In this document: piece by piece, positions 35,229-43,746 of the stretch
How the letters are laid out: each line of letters begins with the position of its first letter
How positions within the stretch are numbered: position 1 is the stretch's first letter
Assembly: GCF_027853915.1 (NCBI RefSeq)
Contig: NZ_JAQGLA010000036.1
Coordinates: 1 to 64,000 of the forward strand
Length of the DNA: 64,000 bases
Direction of reading: 5' to 3'
Origin: Saccharopolyspora oryzae
Lineage (GTDB): Bacteria > Actinomycetota > Actinomycetes > Mycobacteriales > Pseudonocardiaceae
Position numbers and translations under genes: made by a program
The notes under the pieces: generated by a model
Database searches by the model: none
Told to the model about the DNA's origin: nothing
Seen by the model: only the letters and a program-made list of their open reading frames with translations

Positions 35229-35250
35229 CGCAGTTTCAATTGAAACTGTG
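35229..35250. repeat. Intergenic palindrome, family III, copy 2
   Basis: The core CAGTTTCAATTGAAACTG (35231-35248) repeats copy 1 with one changed base in the outer arm. The two copies are 41 bases apart, about four helical turns, between the SCO1664-like gene and the metallo-hydrolase gene. Confidence 0.8.
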
Positions 35251-35295
35251 CTATTCGGCGCGCTGCGGGGTCCGGTGGGGGCAGGGCAATCTGGG

Positions 35296-36243
35296 GTGGT
35301 GCGAACCGAGTACCAGCCGCTGAAGATCCAGTCCTCCTACGCCGACCGCCTGCACTCACCGCTGCCCAGCTTCCGGGACGTGATGCGGTTGATGTGGACC
35401 GGCGGGTTCCGGGGGAGGGTGGAGGACGCCGACCGGATCCCGGTGCTGCGCAGCGGACTGGCGCCGATCGCCACCCAGGACACCGCGCTGAGCTGGGTCG
35501 GGCACGCCACGTACGTGCTGCGGATGGGCGGGGCCACGGTGCTCACCGACCCGGTGTGGTCGTTGCGGATCCCCGGCGTGCCGCGGCGGCTGACCCCGCC
35601 GGGCGTGGCCTTCAGCGAGCTGCCGCCGATCGACGCGGTGGTGATCAGCCACAACCACTACGACCACCTGGACGCCCCGACGATCCAGCGGCTGCCGCGC
35701 TCGACGCCGGTGCTGGTGCCCGCCGGGCTGGGACGCTGGTTCCGGCGGCGCGGGTTCACCGAGGTCGTCGAGCTGGACTGGTGGCAGTCGGCGGAGGTGG
35801 CCGGGCTGACCTTCGACTTCGCCCCGGCCCGGCACTGGAGCCGCCGAGGCCCCCGCGACACCTGCCGGAGCCTGTGGGGCAGCTGGGTGATCACCGGGCC
35901 GGACCACCGCGTCTACTTCGCCGGCGACACCGGCTACGGGCCGCACTTCGCCGAGATCGCGCAGCGCTACCCGGGCATCGACGTGGCGATGGTGCCGATC
36001 GGCGCGTACGACCCGCGCTGGTTCATGAAGCCGGTGCACATGGATCCGGAGGAGGCTGTCCAGGCGGTGGCGGACCTGGGCGCGACCTGCGCGGCGACGA
36101 TGCACTGGGGAACGTTCGTCCTGACCCGCGAACCGGTCGTGGAGCCGCTGAACCGGATCCGCAAGGCCTGGCGCGAAGCGGGCCGGGACCCGCAGCAGCT
36201 CTGGGACCTCGCCATCGGCGAATCCCGCGTCCTCCGCCCCTGA
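35296..36243 (+). CDS. MBL-fold metallo-hydrolase (NAPE-PLD/UlaG-like)
   Basis: The 315-residue protein has the metallo-beta-lactamase metal motif SHNHYDHLD, WVGHATYVLRMGGATVLTDPVWS, and FAGDTGYGPHF with the bridging Asp, plus the late His in MHWGTF. The WVGHAT...LTDPV pattern is that of the NAPE-PLD/RomA-type branch, which includes phosphodiesterases and lactonases; the substrate cannot be told. GTG 35296 and GTG 35299 are possible starts; the open frame reaches back to 35248 but that part lies in a palindrome. Confidence 0.85.
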   Translation: MVRTEYQPLKIQSSYADRLHSPLPSFRDVMRLMWTGGFRGRVEDADRIPVLRSGLAPIATQDTALSWVGHATYVLRMGGATVLTDPVWSLRIPGVPRRLTPPGVAFSELPPIDAVVISHNHYDHLDAPTIQRLPRSTPVLVPAGLGRWFRRRGFTEVVELDWWQSAEVAGLTFDFAPARHWSRRGPRDTCRSLWGSWVITGPDHRVYFAGDTGYGPHFAEIAQRYPGIDVAMVPIGAYDPRWFMKPVHMDPEEAVQAVADLGATCAATMHWGTFVLTREPVVEPLNRIRKAWREAGRDPQQLWDLAIGESRVLRP

Positions 36244-36261
36244 CCTGCGACGCCGCAGGTC

Positions 36262-36555
36262 TCAGTGGGGTTCCGCGTCCTGGCCGCGGCTCGTCGAGTG
36301 CCTGCGGAAGGGCCATTGGTGGACCGGGCGCTGCAGGAGGTCGTCCGGCGGGTCGGGGAGGCGGGGCGGGGCGCCGGTGAAGTGCGCGATGAGCACGATC
36401 CGGTCCTGGCCGCCGATGTAGACGACGGCATCGAGGCAGGCCGGGTCGGCTAGGACCGCGGGCAGGAGCGCCTGTTCGGTGTGGGCGAGCAGGTCGGCCT
36501 GTCGGCCCGGCTGGGCGCGGGCTTCCCACATGAGGGTGTCGGGTGTCTGGGTCAT
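36262..36555 (-). CDS. Small conserved protein of the vdc operon (dimeric alpha/beta-barrel-like)
   Basis: The 97-residue protein starts MTQTPDTLMWEARAQPGR and contains CLDAVVYIGGQDRIVLIAHF and RPVHQWPFRRHSTSRG. The pattern MWEAR...A..DPACLDAVVY..QDRIVLI.H is like antibiotic-biosynthesis-monooxygenase-type dimeric alpha/beta barrels, but I cannot name a family with certainty. GGGGAG precedes ATG 36555. It is the last gene of the decarboxylase operon, 62 bases after vdcD, so it probably helps aromatic-acid metabolism, for example as a quinone-forming monooxygenase or a binding protein. Function is inference from position. Confidence 0.65.
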   Translation of the reverse strand: MTQTPDTLMWEARAQPGRQADLLAHTEQALLPAVLADPACLDAVVYIGGQDRIVLIAHFTGAPPRLPDPPDDLLQRPVHQWPFRRHSTSRGQDAEPH

Positions 36556-36617
36556 GGCGGCTCCCCGAGGAGGGTGGTGCCCGGCGGTTCGAGTTCGCCG
36601 GGAGCGAGGTGCGGTGG

Positions 36618-36872
36618 TCAGGCTTGCGCCCGAAGCGGGGGGATGGTGGGGACTTCGGGGGCGTTGCGGATGTCGTCCACCGTCAGCTTGAAACTCTCCG
36701 GGTAGGCGTCCCGACGGGTGCGGCGGGCGGGCTCGCTGGTGCGCCAGCAGTACAGGCACTGCTCGCACTGGTAGACCTCCCAGCACCCGGCGACCGGGGA
36801 GGTGTGGAGCAGGTCGAGGGCGGTGTGGCCGCAGCGCGGGCACTCGGTGGGCGCGGCGTTCTCGGTGGTCAT
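36618..36872 (-). CDS. vdcD: Non-oxidative hydroxyarylic acid decarboxylase, small subunit (VdcD/BsdD type)
   Basis: The 84-residue protein has two CxxC pairs (ECPRCGHTAL and YQCEQCLYCWRTSEP) and the family tail SFKLTVDDIRNAPEVPTIPPL. The small D subunit accompanies the UbiD-like decarboxylase and UbiX-like prenyltransferase in vanillate and 4-hydroxybenzoate decarboxylases of Streptomyces, Bacillus and Klebsiella. ATG 36872 has GGAGA upstream; the longer frame to 36947 lacks support. It follows vdcC by 38 bases. Confidence 0.9.
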   Translation of the reverse strand: MTTENAAPTECPRCGHTALDLLHTSPVAGCWEVYQCEQCLYCWRTSEPARRTRRDAYPESFKLTVDDIRNAPEVPTIPPLRAQA

Positions 36873-36910
36873 GGCGATGGGTTCTCCTCTCGGATGCGGG
36901 GGCGGGGCGG

Positions 36911-38332
36911 TCACTTCTTGGCGAGCTGCTGCAGCTTGGTGATCCACTCACCCATCTCGGGCAGGTCGCGGACCTGGTTGCCGTAGTTGCCGCGCTGGTC
37001 CGGTGCTGCCGGCGTGGTCGCGTCGATGATGAGCTTGTCCGTCACACCCGGGGTGTTGGCCTGCGGCGCGAGCTCCAGGACGGGCATGTTGGGGACGGTG
37101 ATCAGGTCCCCGCTGGGGTTCATCTTGGTGGACAGCGCCCACATCACCTGCGGAAGGTTGAACGGGTCGACGTCCTCGTCGACGACGATCACGGTGGCGG
37201 CGTAGCCGAGGCCGTGCGGGGTGGTCAGCACGCGCAGGCCGACGGCCTTGGCGAAGCCGCCGTAGCGCTTCTTGGTGGAGACGATGACGACCAGGCCGTG
37301 CGTGTACGTGGCGTTGACCGCCTGGACCTCGGGGAAGGCCCGCTTGAGCTGCTCGTACAGCGGGGCGCAGGTGTTGGCGGCCATCAGGTAGTCGATCTCG
37401 GTCCACGGCATGCCGAGGTAGAGGTGCTCGAAGACCGGGTTGGACCGGTAGGAGATCTTGTCGATCCGGATGACGGTCATGTTGCGGCCGCCGGAGTAGT
37501 GGCCGGTGAACTCGCCGAAGGGCCCTTCGATCTCGCGCTTGCGGCCTTCGATCACGCCCTCGACGACGACCTCGGAGCCCCACGGCACGGGCAGCCCGGT
37601 CAGCGGTGCCTCGGCGATCGGCGCGGGGGCGCCGCGCAGCGCGCCGGCCAGCTCGTACTCGTTCTGGTCGTACTCCATGGGGGTGGAGGCGACGATGGAG
37701 ATCACCGGGTCGTTGCCGAGGGTGATGGCGATGGGCAGGTCCTCGCCCCTCTCCTCGGCCTTGTGCAGGTGCTGGGCGATGTCGTGCATGGGCACCGGCT
37801 GCAGCGCCAGCTTGCGCTTGCCCTTGACCTCGATGCGGTAGACGCCGACGTTCTGCTTGCCCGAGTTCTCCGGGTCGTCGGGATCCTTGGAGACCACCGC
37901 GGCCTTGTCCAGGTAGAAGCCGCCGTCGCCGTCGTTGAGCCGGATCAGCGGCAGGACGTCGAAGATGTTGATGTCCTCGCCCTCGACGGAGTTCTCCGCC
38001 CACGGCGGGTTGTCGCGCCACTCGGGCTCGACCGGGAACTTCGCCCAGCGGCGGATGAACTCGTCCACCTGGTCCTTCGTGGAGGAGTTCTTGTCCATGC
38101 CCAGGGCCAGCGCGTGGTTGGCCCACGAGCCGTGCACGTTCATCGCGATGCGGGCATCGGTGAAGCCGTGGACGTTGTCGAAGTACAGCGCCGGGGCGGC
38201 GTCCCCGAGGCGCGGGGCGGCGTTGGCGGCGGCAGCGATGTCCGGCTCGGGCATCACCTCGTCGCCGATGTGGAGCAGCTGTCCCTCGTCTTCGAGGGTC
38301 CGCAGGAAGCTGCGCAAGTCGTCGTAGGCCAT
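36911..38332 (-). CDS. vdcC: UbiD-family non-oxidative hydroxyarylic acid decarboxylase, catalytic subunit
   Basis: The 473-residue protein is the prenylated-FMN-dependent decarboxylase. It shows SKDPDDPENSGKQNVGVYRI in the prFMN/metal site, the catalytic ExxxxE in EGPFGEFTGHYSGGRNM, and RYGGFAKAVGLRVLTTPHG near the C terminus. Members of this operon type reversibly decarboxylate vanillate or 4-hydroxybenzoate to guaiacol or phenol. GGAGTT precedes ATG 38332. It is the second gene of vdcBCD and depends on the UbiX product of vdcB for its cofactor. The precise acid cannot be told from sequence alone. Confidence 0.92.
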   Translation of the reverse strand: MAYDDLRSFLRTLEDEGQLLHIGDEVMPEPDIAAAANAAPRLGDAAPALYFDNVHGFTDARIAMNVHGSWANHALALGMDKNSSTKDQVDEFIRRWAKFPVEPEWRDNPPWAENSVEGEDINIFDVLPLIRLNDGDGGFYLDKAAVVSKDPDDPENSGKQNVGVYRIEVKGKRKLALQPVPMHDIAQHLHKAEERGEDLPIAITLGNDPVISIVASTPMEYDQNEYELAGALRGAPAPIAEAPLTGLPVPWGSEVVVEGVIEGRKREIEGPFGEFTGHYSGGRNMTVIRIDKISYRSNPVFEHLYLGMPWTEIDYLMAANTCAPLYEQLKRAFPEVQAVNATYTHGLVVIVSTKKRYGGFAKAVGLRVLTTPHGLGYAATVIVVDEDVDPFNLPQVMWALSTKMNPSGDLITVPNMPVLELAPQANTPGVTDKLIIDATTPAAPDQRGNYGNQVRDLPEMGEWITKLQQLAKK

Positions 38333-38375
38333 GGGAACTCCTTGGATCTGCTGCGGGGGTGGCGTCGACCGGGGA

Positions 38376-38981
38376 TCAGACCGAGGCCAGCACGTGGGCG
38401 GGCCGCTGCTCGCGGGCGGCTCGCATGCCGGCCCAGCGGCGGGCCGAGGGCGCGGGCAGGTCGAACTGGTCCAGGACGCGGGCGGTGATGTGCTCGACGA
38501 TGTCGTCGACGGACTCGGGGTGGTTGTAGAAGGCGGGCATCGGCGGCACCATCTGCGCTCCCATGCGGGTGAGCGCGAGCATGTTCTCCAGGTGGATCTC
38601 GCTCAGCGGTGTCTCGCGGGGCAGCAGGACCAGCTTGCGGCGCTCTTTGAGCACCACGTCCGCGGCCCGTGCGACCAGCCCGTCGGCGTAGCCGGCCCGG
38701 ATCCCGGCGAGCGTCTTCATCGAGCACGGGGCGATGATCATGCCGTCGGTGCGGAAGGACCCGGAGGCGATGGCGGCGCCTTGGTCGTCGGGGCTGTGCG
38801 CGACGTCGGCGAGCTCGCCGACCTCGCCGACGGACATGCCGCACTCCAGCTCCAGCGTGGTGCGCGCCCACCGGGAGAGCACCAGGTGGGTCTCGACGTC
38901 CGGCAGTTCGCGCAGTGCTTGGAGCAGGCGGACGCCGAAGACCGCTCCCGTCGCCCCTGTCATGCCCACGATCAACCTCAT
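38376..38981 (-). CDS. vdcB: UbiX-family flavin prenyltransferase of the vdc operon
   Basis: The 201-residue product makes prenylated FMN from FMN and dimethylallyl phosphate for the adjacent UbiD enzyme. It has IVGMTGATGAVFGVRLLQAL, APCSMKTLAGIRAGYADGL, DVVLKERRKLVLLPRETPLS and MPAFYNHPESVDDIVEHI, covering the conserved Lys, Arg and Tyr positions. GGAGAGG precedes ATG 38981. It leads the operon vdcB-vdcC-vdcD, whose genes are separated by about 40 bases, and is divergent from an AraC-type regulator. Confidence 0.92.
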   Translation of the reverse strand: MRLIVGMTGATGAVFGVRLLQALRELPDVETHLVLSRWARTTLELECGMSVGEVGELADVAHSPDDQGAAIASGSFRTDGMIIAPCSMKTLAGIRAGYADGLVARAADVVLKERRKLVLLPRETPLSEIHLENMLALTRMGAQMVPPMPAFYNHPESVDDIVEHITARVLDQFDLPAPSARRWAGMRAAREQRPAHVLASV

Positions 38982-39155
38982 GGTGCGCCTCTCCTCCGCT
39001 CGTGGTCCTGGTGGCGATCGACGTGAGCTTTTTCGGTCAGCGACGCGGCGCCCGCGGTCTGGTGGCGCAACGGGGGTGGGACACTCTGACCAGCTCCGTC
39101 GCATTCCACGTTAGGTGCGGATCAACCAGATCCCGCCGCAAGCTCTGGACAGACC

Positions 39156-40052
39156 ATGGACCGAATTGGACAGGATCGCATCACCGACGTCCCGTTCCGG
39201 CCCTCGCCAGGAGGACCGCCGGGCGTCGAGGTGTGGGACTTCGACCGGCTCGTCGAACGCGCCACCGGTCACGGGCTGGACCTGCACCGGCCGCTGCGCG
39301 CCGAGTTCCACCACCTGATCACCGTCCGCTCCGGAACCCTGCGGACCTGGTTGGACGGCCCCGAACACGAGCTGCGGCCAGGCGAGTGGCTGTGGATCCG
39401 CCCCGGCCAGGTGTACCGCTTCCCCCACGGCACCGGCGGCGCCGAAGGGGTGGTCCTGCTGTTCACCCCCGGCTTCCTCGACGCGGCCACCCTCAGCACC
39501 GCCCACCTCGACCCGCCCTACCCGGACCGGCCGCTCGTCCCCGACCAGCCCGAGGACGCAGCCGCACTCCGGGCGACCCTCGACCTGCTCCAGGACGCCT
39601 ACCGGCGCATCGGTGCACTGCCCCTCGATGCCCACATCACCCTCGTGCGGCACCTGCTGGCGGCCCTGGTCGTGCGCTTGGGGCACCTCCACGGCCGCGA
39701 GCACCTCCGCCCGGGTACCCACGGCAACGACACGTTCCACCGGTTCCACCAGGCCGTGGAACGCGACTTCGCCGCCGCACGCCAGGTCGCGGACTACGCC
39801 GCCGCTCTCGGCTACAGCCCCCGAACCCTCACCCGCGCCTGCCTGGAGGTCACCGGGCGCACCGCCAAGCAGTACCTCGACGACCGCGTCGCCCTGGAGG
39901 CCAAGCGACTCCTGGTGCACACCGCCCTCGCCCCCGCTCAGGTCGCCGACCAGCTCGGATTCACCTCCGCGACGGTCTTCACCAAGTTCTTCCGCCGCTG
40001 CACCGGTGAGACCCCCACGGCCTTCCGCAGCCGTGCGCGCACCGGGAAGTGA
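39156..40052 (+). CDS. AraC family transcriptional regulator
   Basis: The 298-residue protein has an N-terminal cupin-like effector domain (EFHHLITVRSGTLRTWLDG, LRPGEWLWIRPGQVYRF) and a C-terminal double helix-turn-helix (VADYAAALGYSPRTLTRACL and VADQLGFTSATVFTKFFRR). It is divergent from the vdc operon across 174 bases and is the natural candidate for its aromatic-acid-responsive activator. Its end lies 12 bases from the end of the second ubiX gene, which is convergent with it. Confidence 0.9.
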   Translation: MDRIGQDRITDVPFRPSPGGPPGVEVWDFDRLVERATGHGLDLHRPLRAEFHHLITVRSGTLRTWLDGPEHELRPGEWLWIRPGQVYRFPHGTGGAEGVVLLFTPGFLDAATLSTAHLDPPYPDRPLVPDQPEDAAALRATLDLLQDAYRRIGALPLDAHITLVRHLLAALVVRLGHLHGREHLRPGTHGNDTFHRFHQAVERDFAAARQVADYAAALGYSPRTLTRACLEVTGRTAKQYLDDRVALEAKRLLVHTALAPAQVADQLGFTSATVFTKFFRRCTGETPTAFRSRARTGK

Positions 40053-40064
40053 TCGGCCGCGGCT

Positions 40065-40712
40065 TCACGGCTGCTCCGCCCGGTCGTGGTGGGCGGGGGA
40101 CTCGGTGCCCGAGTAGGCGTAGTAGGCCGACTGCTGCTGGGGCAGGCCGACGAAGCCGAGCAGGCGGACGGTGAACTCCTCGTAGAAGTCGTCCACCGTG
40201 CGCGGGATGTTGTAGAAGGTCGGGATCATCGGGTAGACGATGGCGCCCGCTTCCGTCACCTGGGTGAGGTTGCGCAGGTGGATGAGGTTGAAGGGGGTCT
40301 CGCGCACGCACAGCACCAGCGGGCGCCGCTCCTTCAGCGTCACGTCGGCGGCCCGCTCGATCAGCGTGTTCGCCGTGCCGTTCGCGATCCGGGCGGCCAC
40401 CCCCAGCGCGCACGGCACCAGCAGCATCCCCCAGGACGGGTAGCTCCCGGACGTCGGCCCGCCGGCCAGGTCGTCCGGGTCCCAGGCGACCACCTTGTCC
40501 CCGGTCGGCCGCCCGCCCAGCACGAGATCGGCCGCCGGCCCGTCCGGATCCCGGCCGGTCTCGTGCGCGATCAGCTGGCGCCCGGCCTGCGAGACCAGCA
40601 GATCGATCCGCCCGACCCGCTCGTCCCGGACCAGGGCCTCCAGCACGAACCGGGCCATCCGGGTACCGCCCGCGCCGGTGACCGCCAACGTGATGCACCG
40701 CTGCTCCGCCAT
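40065..40712 (-). CDS. Second UbiX-family flavin prenyltransferase
   Basis: The 215-residue protein is a diverged UbiX paralogue. It keeps VTLKERRPLVLCVRETPF, LIHLRNLTQVTEAGAIVYP and IPTFYNIPRTVDDFYEEFTV, hence the Lys, Arg and Tyr of the active site, but the usual PCSMKTLAGI segment is changed to PCALGVAARI. No UbiD gene accompanies it. It could serve the vdc enzyme under other conditions, another UbiD elsewhere, or prenylate a different flavin. AAGGGATGGG precedes ATG 40712. A long perfect dyad stands some 110 bases upstream. Confidence 0.85.
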   Translation of the reverse strand: MAEQRCITLAVTGAGGTRMARFVLEALVRDERVGRIDLLVSQAGRQLIAHETGRDPDGPAADLVLGGRPTGDKVVAWDPDDLAGGPTSGSYPSWGMLLVPCALGVAARIANGTANTLIERAADVTLKERRPLVLCVRETPFNLIHLRNLTQVTEAGAIVYPMIPTFYNIPRTVDDFYEEFTVRLLGFVGLPQQQSAYYAYSGTESPAHHDRAEQP

Positions 40713-40819
40713 CCGCCCATCCCTTCGGCTCCCAGCGGTCGGCCAGGACACCTGCGGCGACCGCACCGAAGGGGATCGGAACAAGCACCCCGGGTGATCG
40801 CAAGAAGACGACACCGAAC

Positions 40820-40851
40820 GGGTCGGACCAGGTGCTGACGCGGTCCGACCC
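40820..40851 (-). promoter_or_regulatory. Long dyad upstream of the second ubiX gene
   Basis: GGGTCGGACC (40820-40829) and GGTCCGACCC (40842-40851) are perfect ten-base complements around 12 bases. It lies 108-139 bases before the ubiX start and may be an operator or a structured mRNA leader. Confidence 0.45.
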
Positions 40852-40884
40852 CCGGCTTGCTGCAGCAGGCCGTGGGCGAGTTCC

Positions 40885-40928
40885 GCAAATTCAATGGAAA
40901 TCGGATGTCCAATTTCCATTGAATTTGC
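40885..40928. repeat. Intergenic palindrome, family II, copy 2
   Basis: GCAAATTCAATGGAAATC and AATTTCCATTGAATTTGC form 18-base arms with one mismatch around eight bases. It differs from the copy at 32611 at a few positions. It lies 41 bases past the stop of the serine hydrolase gene on the minus strand. Confidence 0.8.
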
Positions 40929-40969
40929 GTCCTGTCCGGTCTGCGACCGCGAAACCTCGTTGAAATCGC

Positions 40970-42208
40970 TCAGTCGACGAGGGCTTGGTAGACGAGTTGG
41001 TGGAGTTGGGGGCGGATCGGGTGGGTGCTGGAGGGCATCAGCTGGGTGAGGAAGAGGACCGTCAGGTCTTCCGCCGGGTCCACCCAGAACGCCGTGCTGG
41101 CCAGGCCGCCCCAGGCGAACTCGCCCGCTGAGCTGGGCACCTTGCTCGCCACCGGGTCGTCCACCACCGAGAAGCCCAAGCCGAAGCCCTTGCCCGCGTG
41201 GGCCGACTCGGAGAACGAGTCCAGCGCCATCGTCTCCAGGTCCGCTCCGCCGGGCAGGTGGTTGCGGGTCATGTAGTCCACGGTGCGGCTGCCCAGCAGG
41301 CGGGCGCCGTCCAGTTCGCCCTTGCGCAGCAGCATCTGGCTGAACCGGTGGTAGTCGCGCGCCGAGGAGAACAGCCCGCCACCTCCGGACAGGGCCTTGG
41401 GCAGTTCGAAGGCGGCCGCGTGGACCTCGTCGTGGTGCGGGTGGCGGCGGGCCCGGCCCTGCGGGTCGGCCACGTACAGGGTCGCCAGCCGGTCGGCGTC
41501 GGCGCGGTCCACCGCGAACCCGGTGTCGGTCATGCCCAGCGGTTCGAAGATGCGGGTGCGGAAGAACTCGTCGAGGGTCTGCCCGGAGACGACCTCGACG
41601 ATCCGGCCGAGCACGTCGGTGGCCACCGAGTAGTTCCAGGCCGTGCCGGGGTCGAACAGCAGCGGCAGCGACGCCCACTCGTCGCAGCAGCCGGCCAGGT
41701 CCAGGCCGTCGGCCATGCCGTGCTCGAACCCGGCGCGCCGGTAGAGCTCGTCGACCGGGTGCAGGTGGTTGAAGGCGTAGGTGAGCCCGGAGGTGTGGGT
41801 CAGCAGGTGCCATATCCGCATCTCCTCGACGGCCGGGCGGGTCTGCGGCGCGCGGGCGGTGCCGCCGGTGTAGACCCGCAGGTCGGCGAAGGACGGGATG
41901 AAGTCGCTGACCGGATCGGTGAGCTGGAAGGCGCCTTCCTCGAGCAGCATCATGATCGCCGTCGAGGTGATCGGCTTGGTCATCGAGTAGATCCGGAACA
42001 GGGTGTCCGGCCGCACCGGGGCGCTGGTCTCGACGTCGCGCATGCCGTGCGTGCCCAGGTGCGCGATCTTGCCGTGCCGCGCGACCAGGACCAGCCAGCC
42101 GGGCAGCTCGCCGGTGTCGACGTAGCGCGCGAAGTGCCGGTCGATGCGCTGCAGCCGGGTCGCGTCGAAGCCGACTTCGCCGGGGTCAACCTCGATCTCC
42201 ACGCTCAC
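40970..42208 (-). CDS. Serine hydrolase of the beta-lactamase/EstB family
   Basis: The 412-residue protein has the SxxK motif in FRIYSMTKPITS, the Tyr-x-Asn-like WNYSVATDVLG and a late FAWGGLASTAFWVDP segment, so it is a class C beta-lactamase-like esterase. Family members include EstB-type esterases and LovD-like acyltransferases; the substrate is unknown. No signal peptide is seen. GTG 42208 follows GAGGAGG by five bases, which decides the start. It is divergent from the MoxR-type ATPase gene. Confidence 0.88.
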   Translation of the reverse strand: MSVEIEVDPGEVGFDATRLQRIDRHFARYVDTGELPGWLVLVARHGKIAHLGTHGMRDVETSAPVRPDTLFRIYSMTKPITSTAIMMLLEEGAFQLTDPVSDFIPSFADLRVYTGGTARAPQTRPAVEEMRIWHLLTHTSGLTYAFNHLHPVDELYRRAGFEHGMADGLDLAGCCDEWASLPLLFDPGTAWNYSVATDVLGRIVEVVSGQTLDEFFRTRIFEPLGMTDTGFAVDRADADRLATLYVADPQGRARRHPHHDEVHAAAFELPKALSGGGGLFSSARDYHRFSQMLLRKGELDGARLLGSRTVDYMTRNHLPGGADLETMALDSFSESAHAGKGFGLGFSVVDDPVASKVPSSAGEFAWGGLASTAFWVDPAEDLTVLFLTQLMPSSTHPIRPQLHQLVYQALVD

Positions 42209-42244
42209 TGGGGCCTCCTCGCGACATCGTTCATCGGGCTCACG

Positions 42245-42260
42245 CCGTGTTTCTACACGG
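42245..42260. promoter_or_regulatory. Stem-loop/dyad between divergent genes
   Basis: CCGTGT and ACACGG pair perfectly around TTCT in the 137-bp divergent region of the serine hydrolase and MoxR genes. It may be an operator; nothing else identifies the binding protein. Confidence 0.35.
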
Positions 42261-42332
42261 TGCGAACGGTCTCGAGGAGAGTCCGGCATGTGAAAAGTTC
42301 TCGCTCTCGCGGCGTGCACCGGCCTCGCCGGG

Positions 42333-42338
42333 TAGCGT
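42333..42338 (+). promoter_or_regulatory. -10 element of a leaderless MoxR transcript
   Basis: TAGCGT stands seven bases before GTG 42346, the expected distance for transcription to begin at the start codon. No ribosome site is present. Confidence 0.5.
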
Positions 42339-42345
42339 CGGACGG

Positions 42346-43746
42346 GTGACGAACCCGACCCCACCCCCTGGTTTGCCCCGCACGGCGGGGGAGTTGCGGG
42401 CCAGCGGCCACGCTCCGCGCAGCGTGAAGGCCGAGGTGCGCGCGAACCTGCTGGCCTCGCTGCGCTCCGGCCGCGCGCTGTGGCCCGGCATCGTCGGCTT
42501 CGACCAGACCGTGCTTCCGCAGCTGGAACGCGCCCTGATCGCCGGGCACGACGTGGTGCTGCTCGGCGAGCGCGGGCAGGGCAAGACGCGACTGCTGCGC
42601 AGCCTCACCGAACTGCTGGACGAGTGGACGCCGGTCATCGAAGGGTCGGAGCTGGGCGAGCACCCGCTGCAGCCGATCACCCCGGTCTCCCGGCGGCGGG
42701 CCGCCGAGCTCGGCGACGAGCTGCCGGTGGTCTGGCGGCACCGCAGCGAGCGCTACGCGGAGAAGCTGGCCACCCCGGACACCTCGGTCGGTGACCTGGT
42801 CGGCGACGTCGACCCGGTGAAGGTCGCCGAGGGCCGGTCGCTGGGCGATCCGGAGACCATCCACTTCGGACTCGTGCCCCGCGCGCACCGCGGCATCGTG
42901 ACCGTCAACGAGCTGCCGGACCTGGCCGAGCGCATCCAGGTCGCGCTGCTGAACGTGATGGAGGAGCGCGACATCCAGATCCGCGGCTACAGCCTGCGGC
43001 TGCCGCTGGACGTGCTGCTGGTCGCCACCGCCAACCCCGAGGACTACACCAACCGGGGCCGGATCATCACCCCGCTCAAGGACCGCTTCGGCGCGGAGAT
43101 CCGCACCCACTACCCGCTGGACGTCGACGACGAGGTGGCGCTGGTGCGCCAGGAGGCGGACCTGCCCGCCGAGGTCGGCGACCACCTGCTGGAGGTGCTG
43201 GCCCGGTTCGTCGGCCACCTGCGCGAATCCACCGCGGTGGACCAGCGTTCCGGGGTGTCGGCCCGGTTCGCCATCGCCGCTGCCGAGACCGTCTCCGCCG
43301 CCGCGCTGCACCGCGCCGCGATCACCGGCGAGCACCCGGCGGTGGCGCGCCCGGTCGATCTGGAGGCGGTGCCCGCGGTGCTGCGCGGGAAGATCGAGTT
43401 CGAGGCCGGCGAGGAGGGCCGCGAGGACGAGCTGCTCGGCTACCTCCTGCGCCGTTCGGTCGCCGACACCGCGCGCGGCCTGTTCGCCGGCCTGGACCTG
43501 CAGTCGCTGGCCCTGGCCGTGGCTGACGGCCACCCGGTGGCCACCGGCGAGCGCGTGTCCGGGCACGATGTGCTGACCGCGCTGCCGGAGCTGCCGGTGC
43601 TGCACCAGGTCGCCGAACGGCTCGAGGTGCGGGCCGGTGATCCGCCCGGGCGCATCGCCAGCGCGGTGGAGCTGGCGCTGGAATCGCTGTTCCTGGCCAA
43701 GAAGCTCGGCAAGGACGCCGAGGACGACCGGTCGGTGTACAGCTGA
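42346..43746 (+). CDS. MoxR/magnesium-chelatase-type AAA+ ATPase (Rv0958-like)
   Basis: The 466-residue ATPase has Walker A LLGERGQGKTRLLRSL, Walker B-like GIVTVNELPDLAERIQVALL, sensor 1 VLLVATANPEDYTNRGRII and an arginine finger in the following LKDRFGAEIRTHYPL. MoxR-type ATPases act as chaperones with a VWA-domain partner, which is encoded immediately downstream (TGATG junction). The pair corresponds to Rv0958-Rv0959 of M. tuberculosis. It is probably a leaderless message starting at GTG 42346. The client process is unknown. Confidence 0.88.
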   Translation: MTNPTPPPGLPRTAGELRASGHAPRSVKAEVRANLLASLRSGRALWPGIVGFDQTVLPQLERALIAGHDVVLLGERGQGKTRLLRSLTELLDEWTPVIEGSELGEHPLQPITPVSRRRAAELGDELPVVWRHRSERYAEKLATPDTSVGDLVGDVDPVKVAEGRSLGDPETIHFGLVPRAHRGIVTVNELPDLAERIQVALLNVMEERDIQIRGYSLRLPLDVLLVATANPEDYTNRGRIITPLKDRFGAEIRTHYPLDVDDEVALVRQEADLPAEVGDHLLEVLARFVGHLRESTAVDQRSGVSARFAIAAAETVSAAALHRAAITGEHPAVARPVDLEAVPAVLRGKIEFEAGEEGREDELLGYLLRRSVADTARGLFAGLDLQSLALAVADGHPVATGERVSGHDVLTALPELPVLHQVAERLEVRAGDPPGRIASAVELALESLFLAKKLGKDAEDDRSVYS

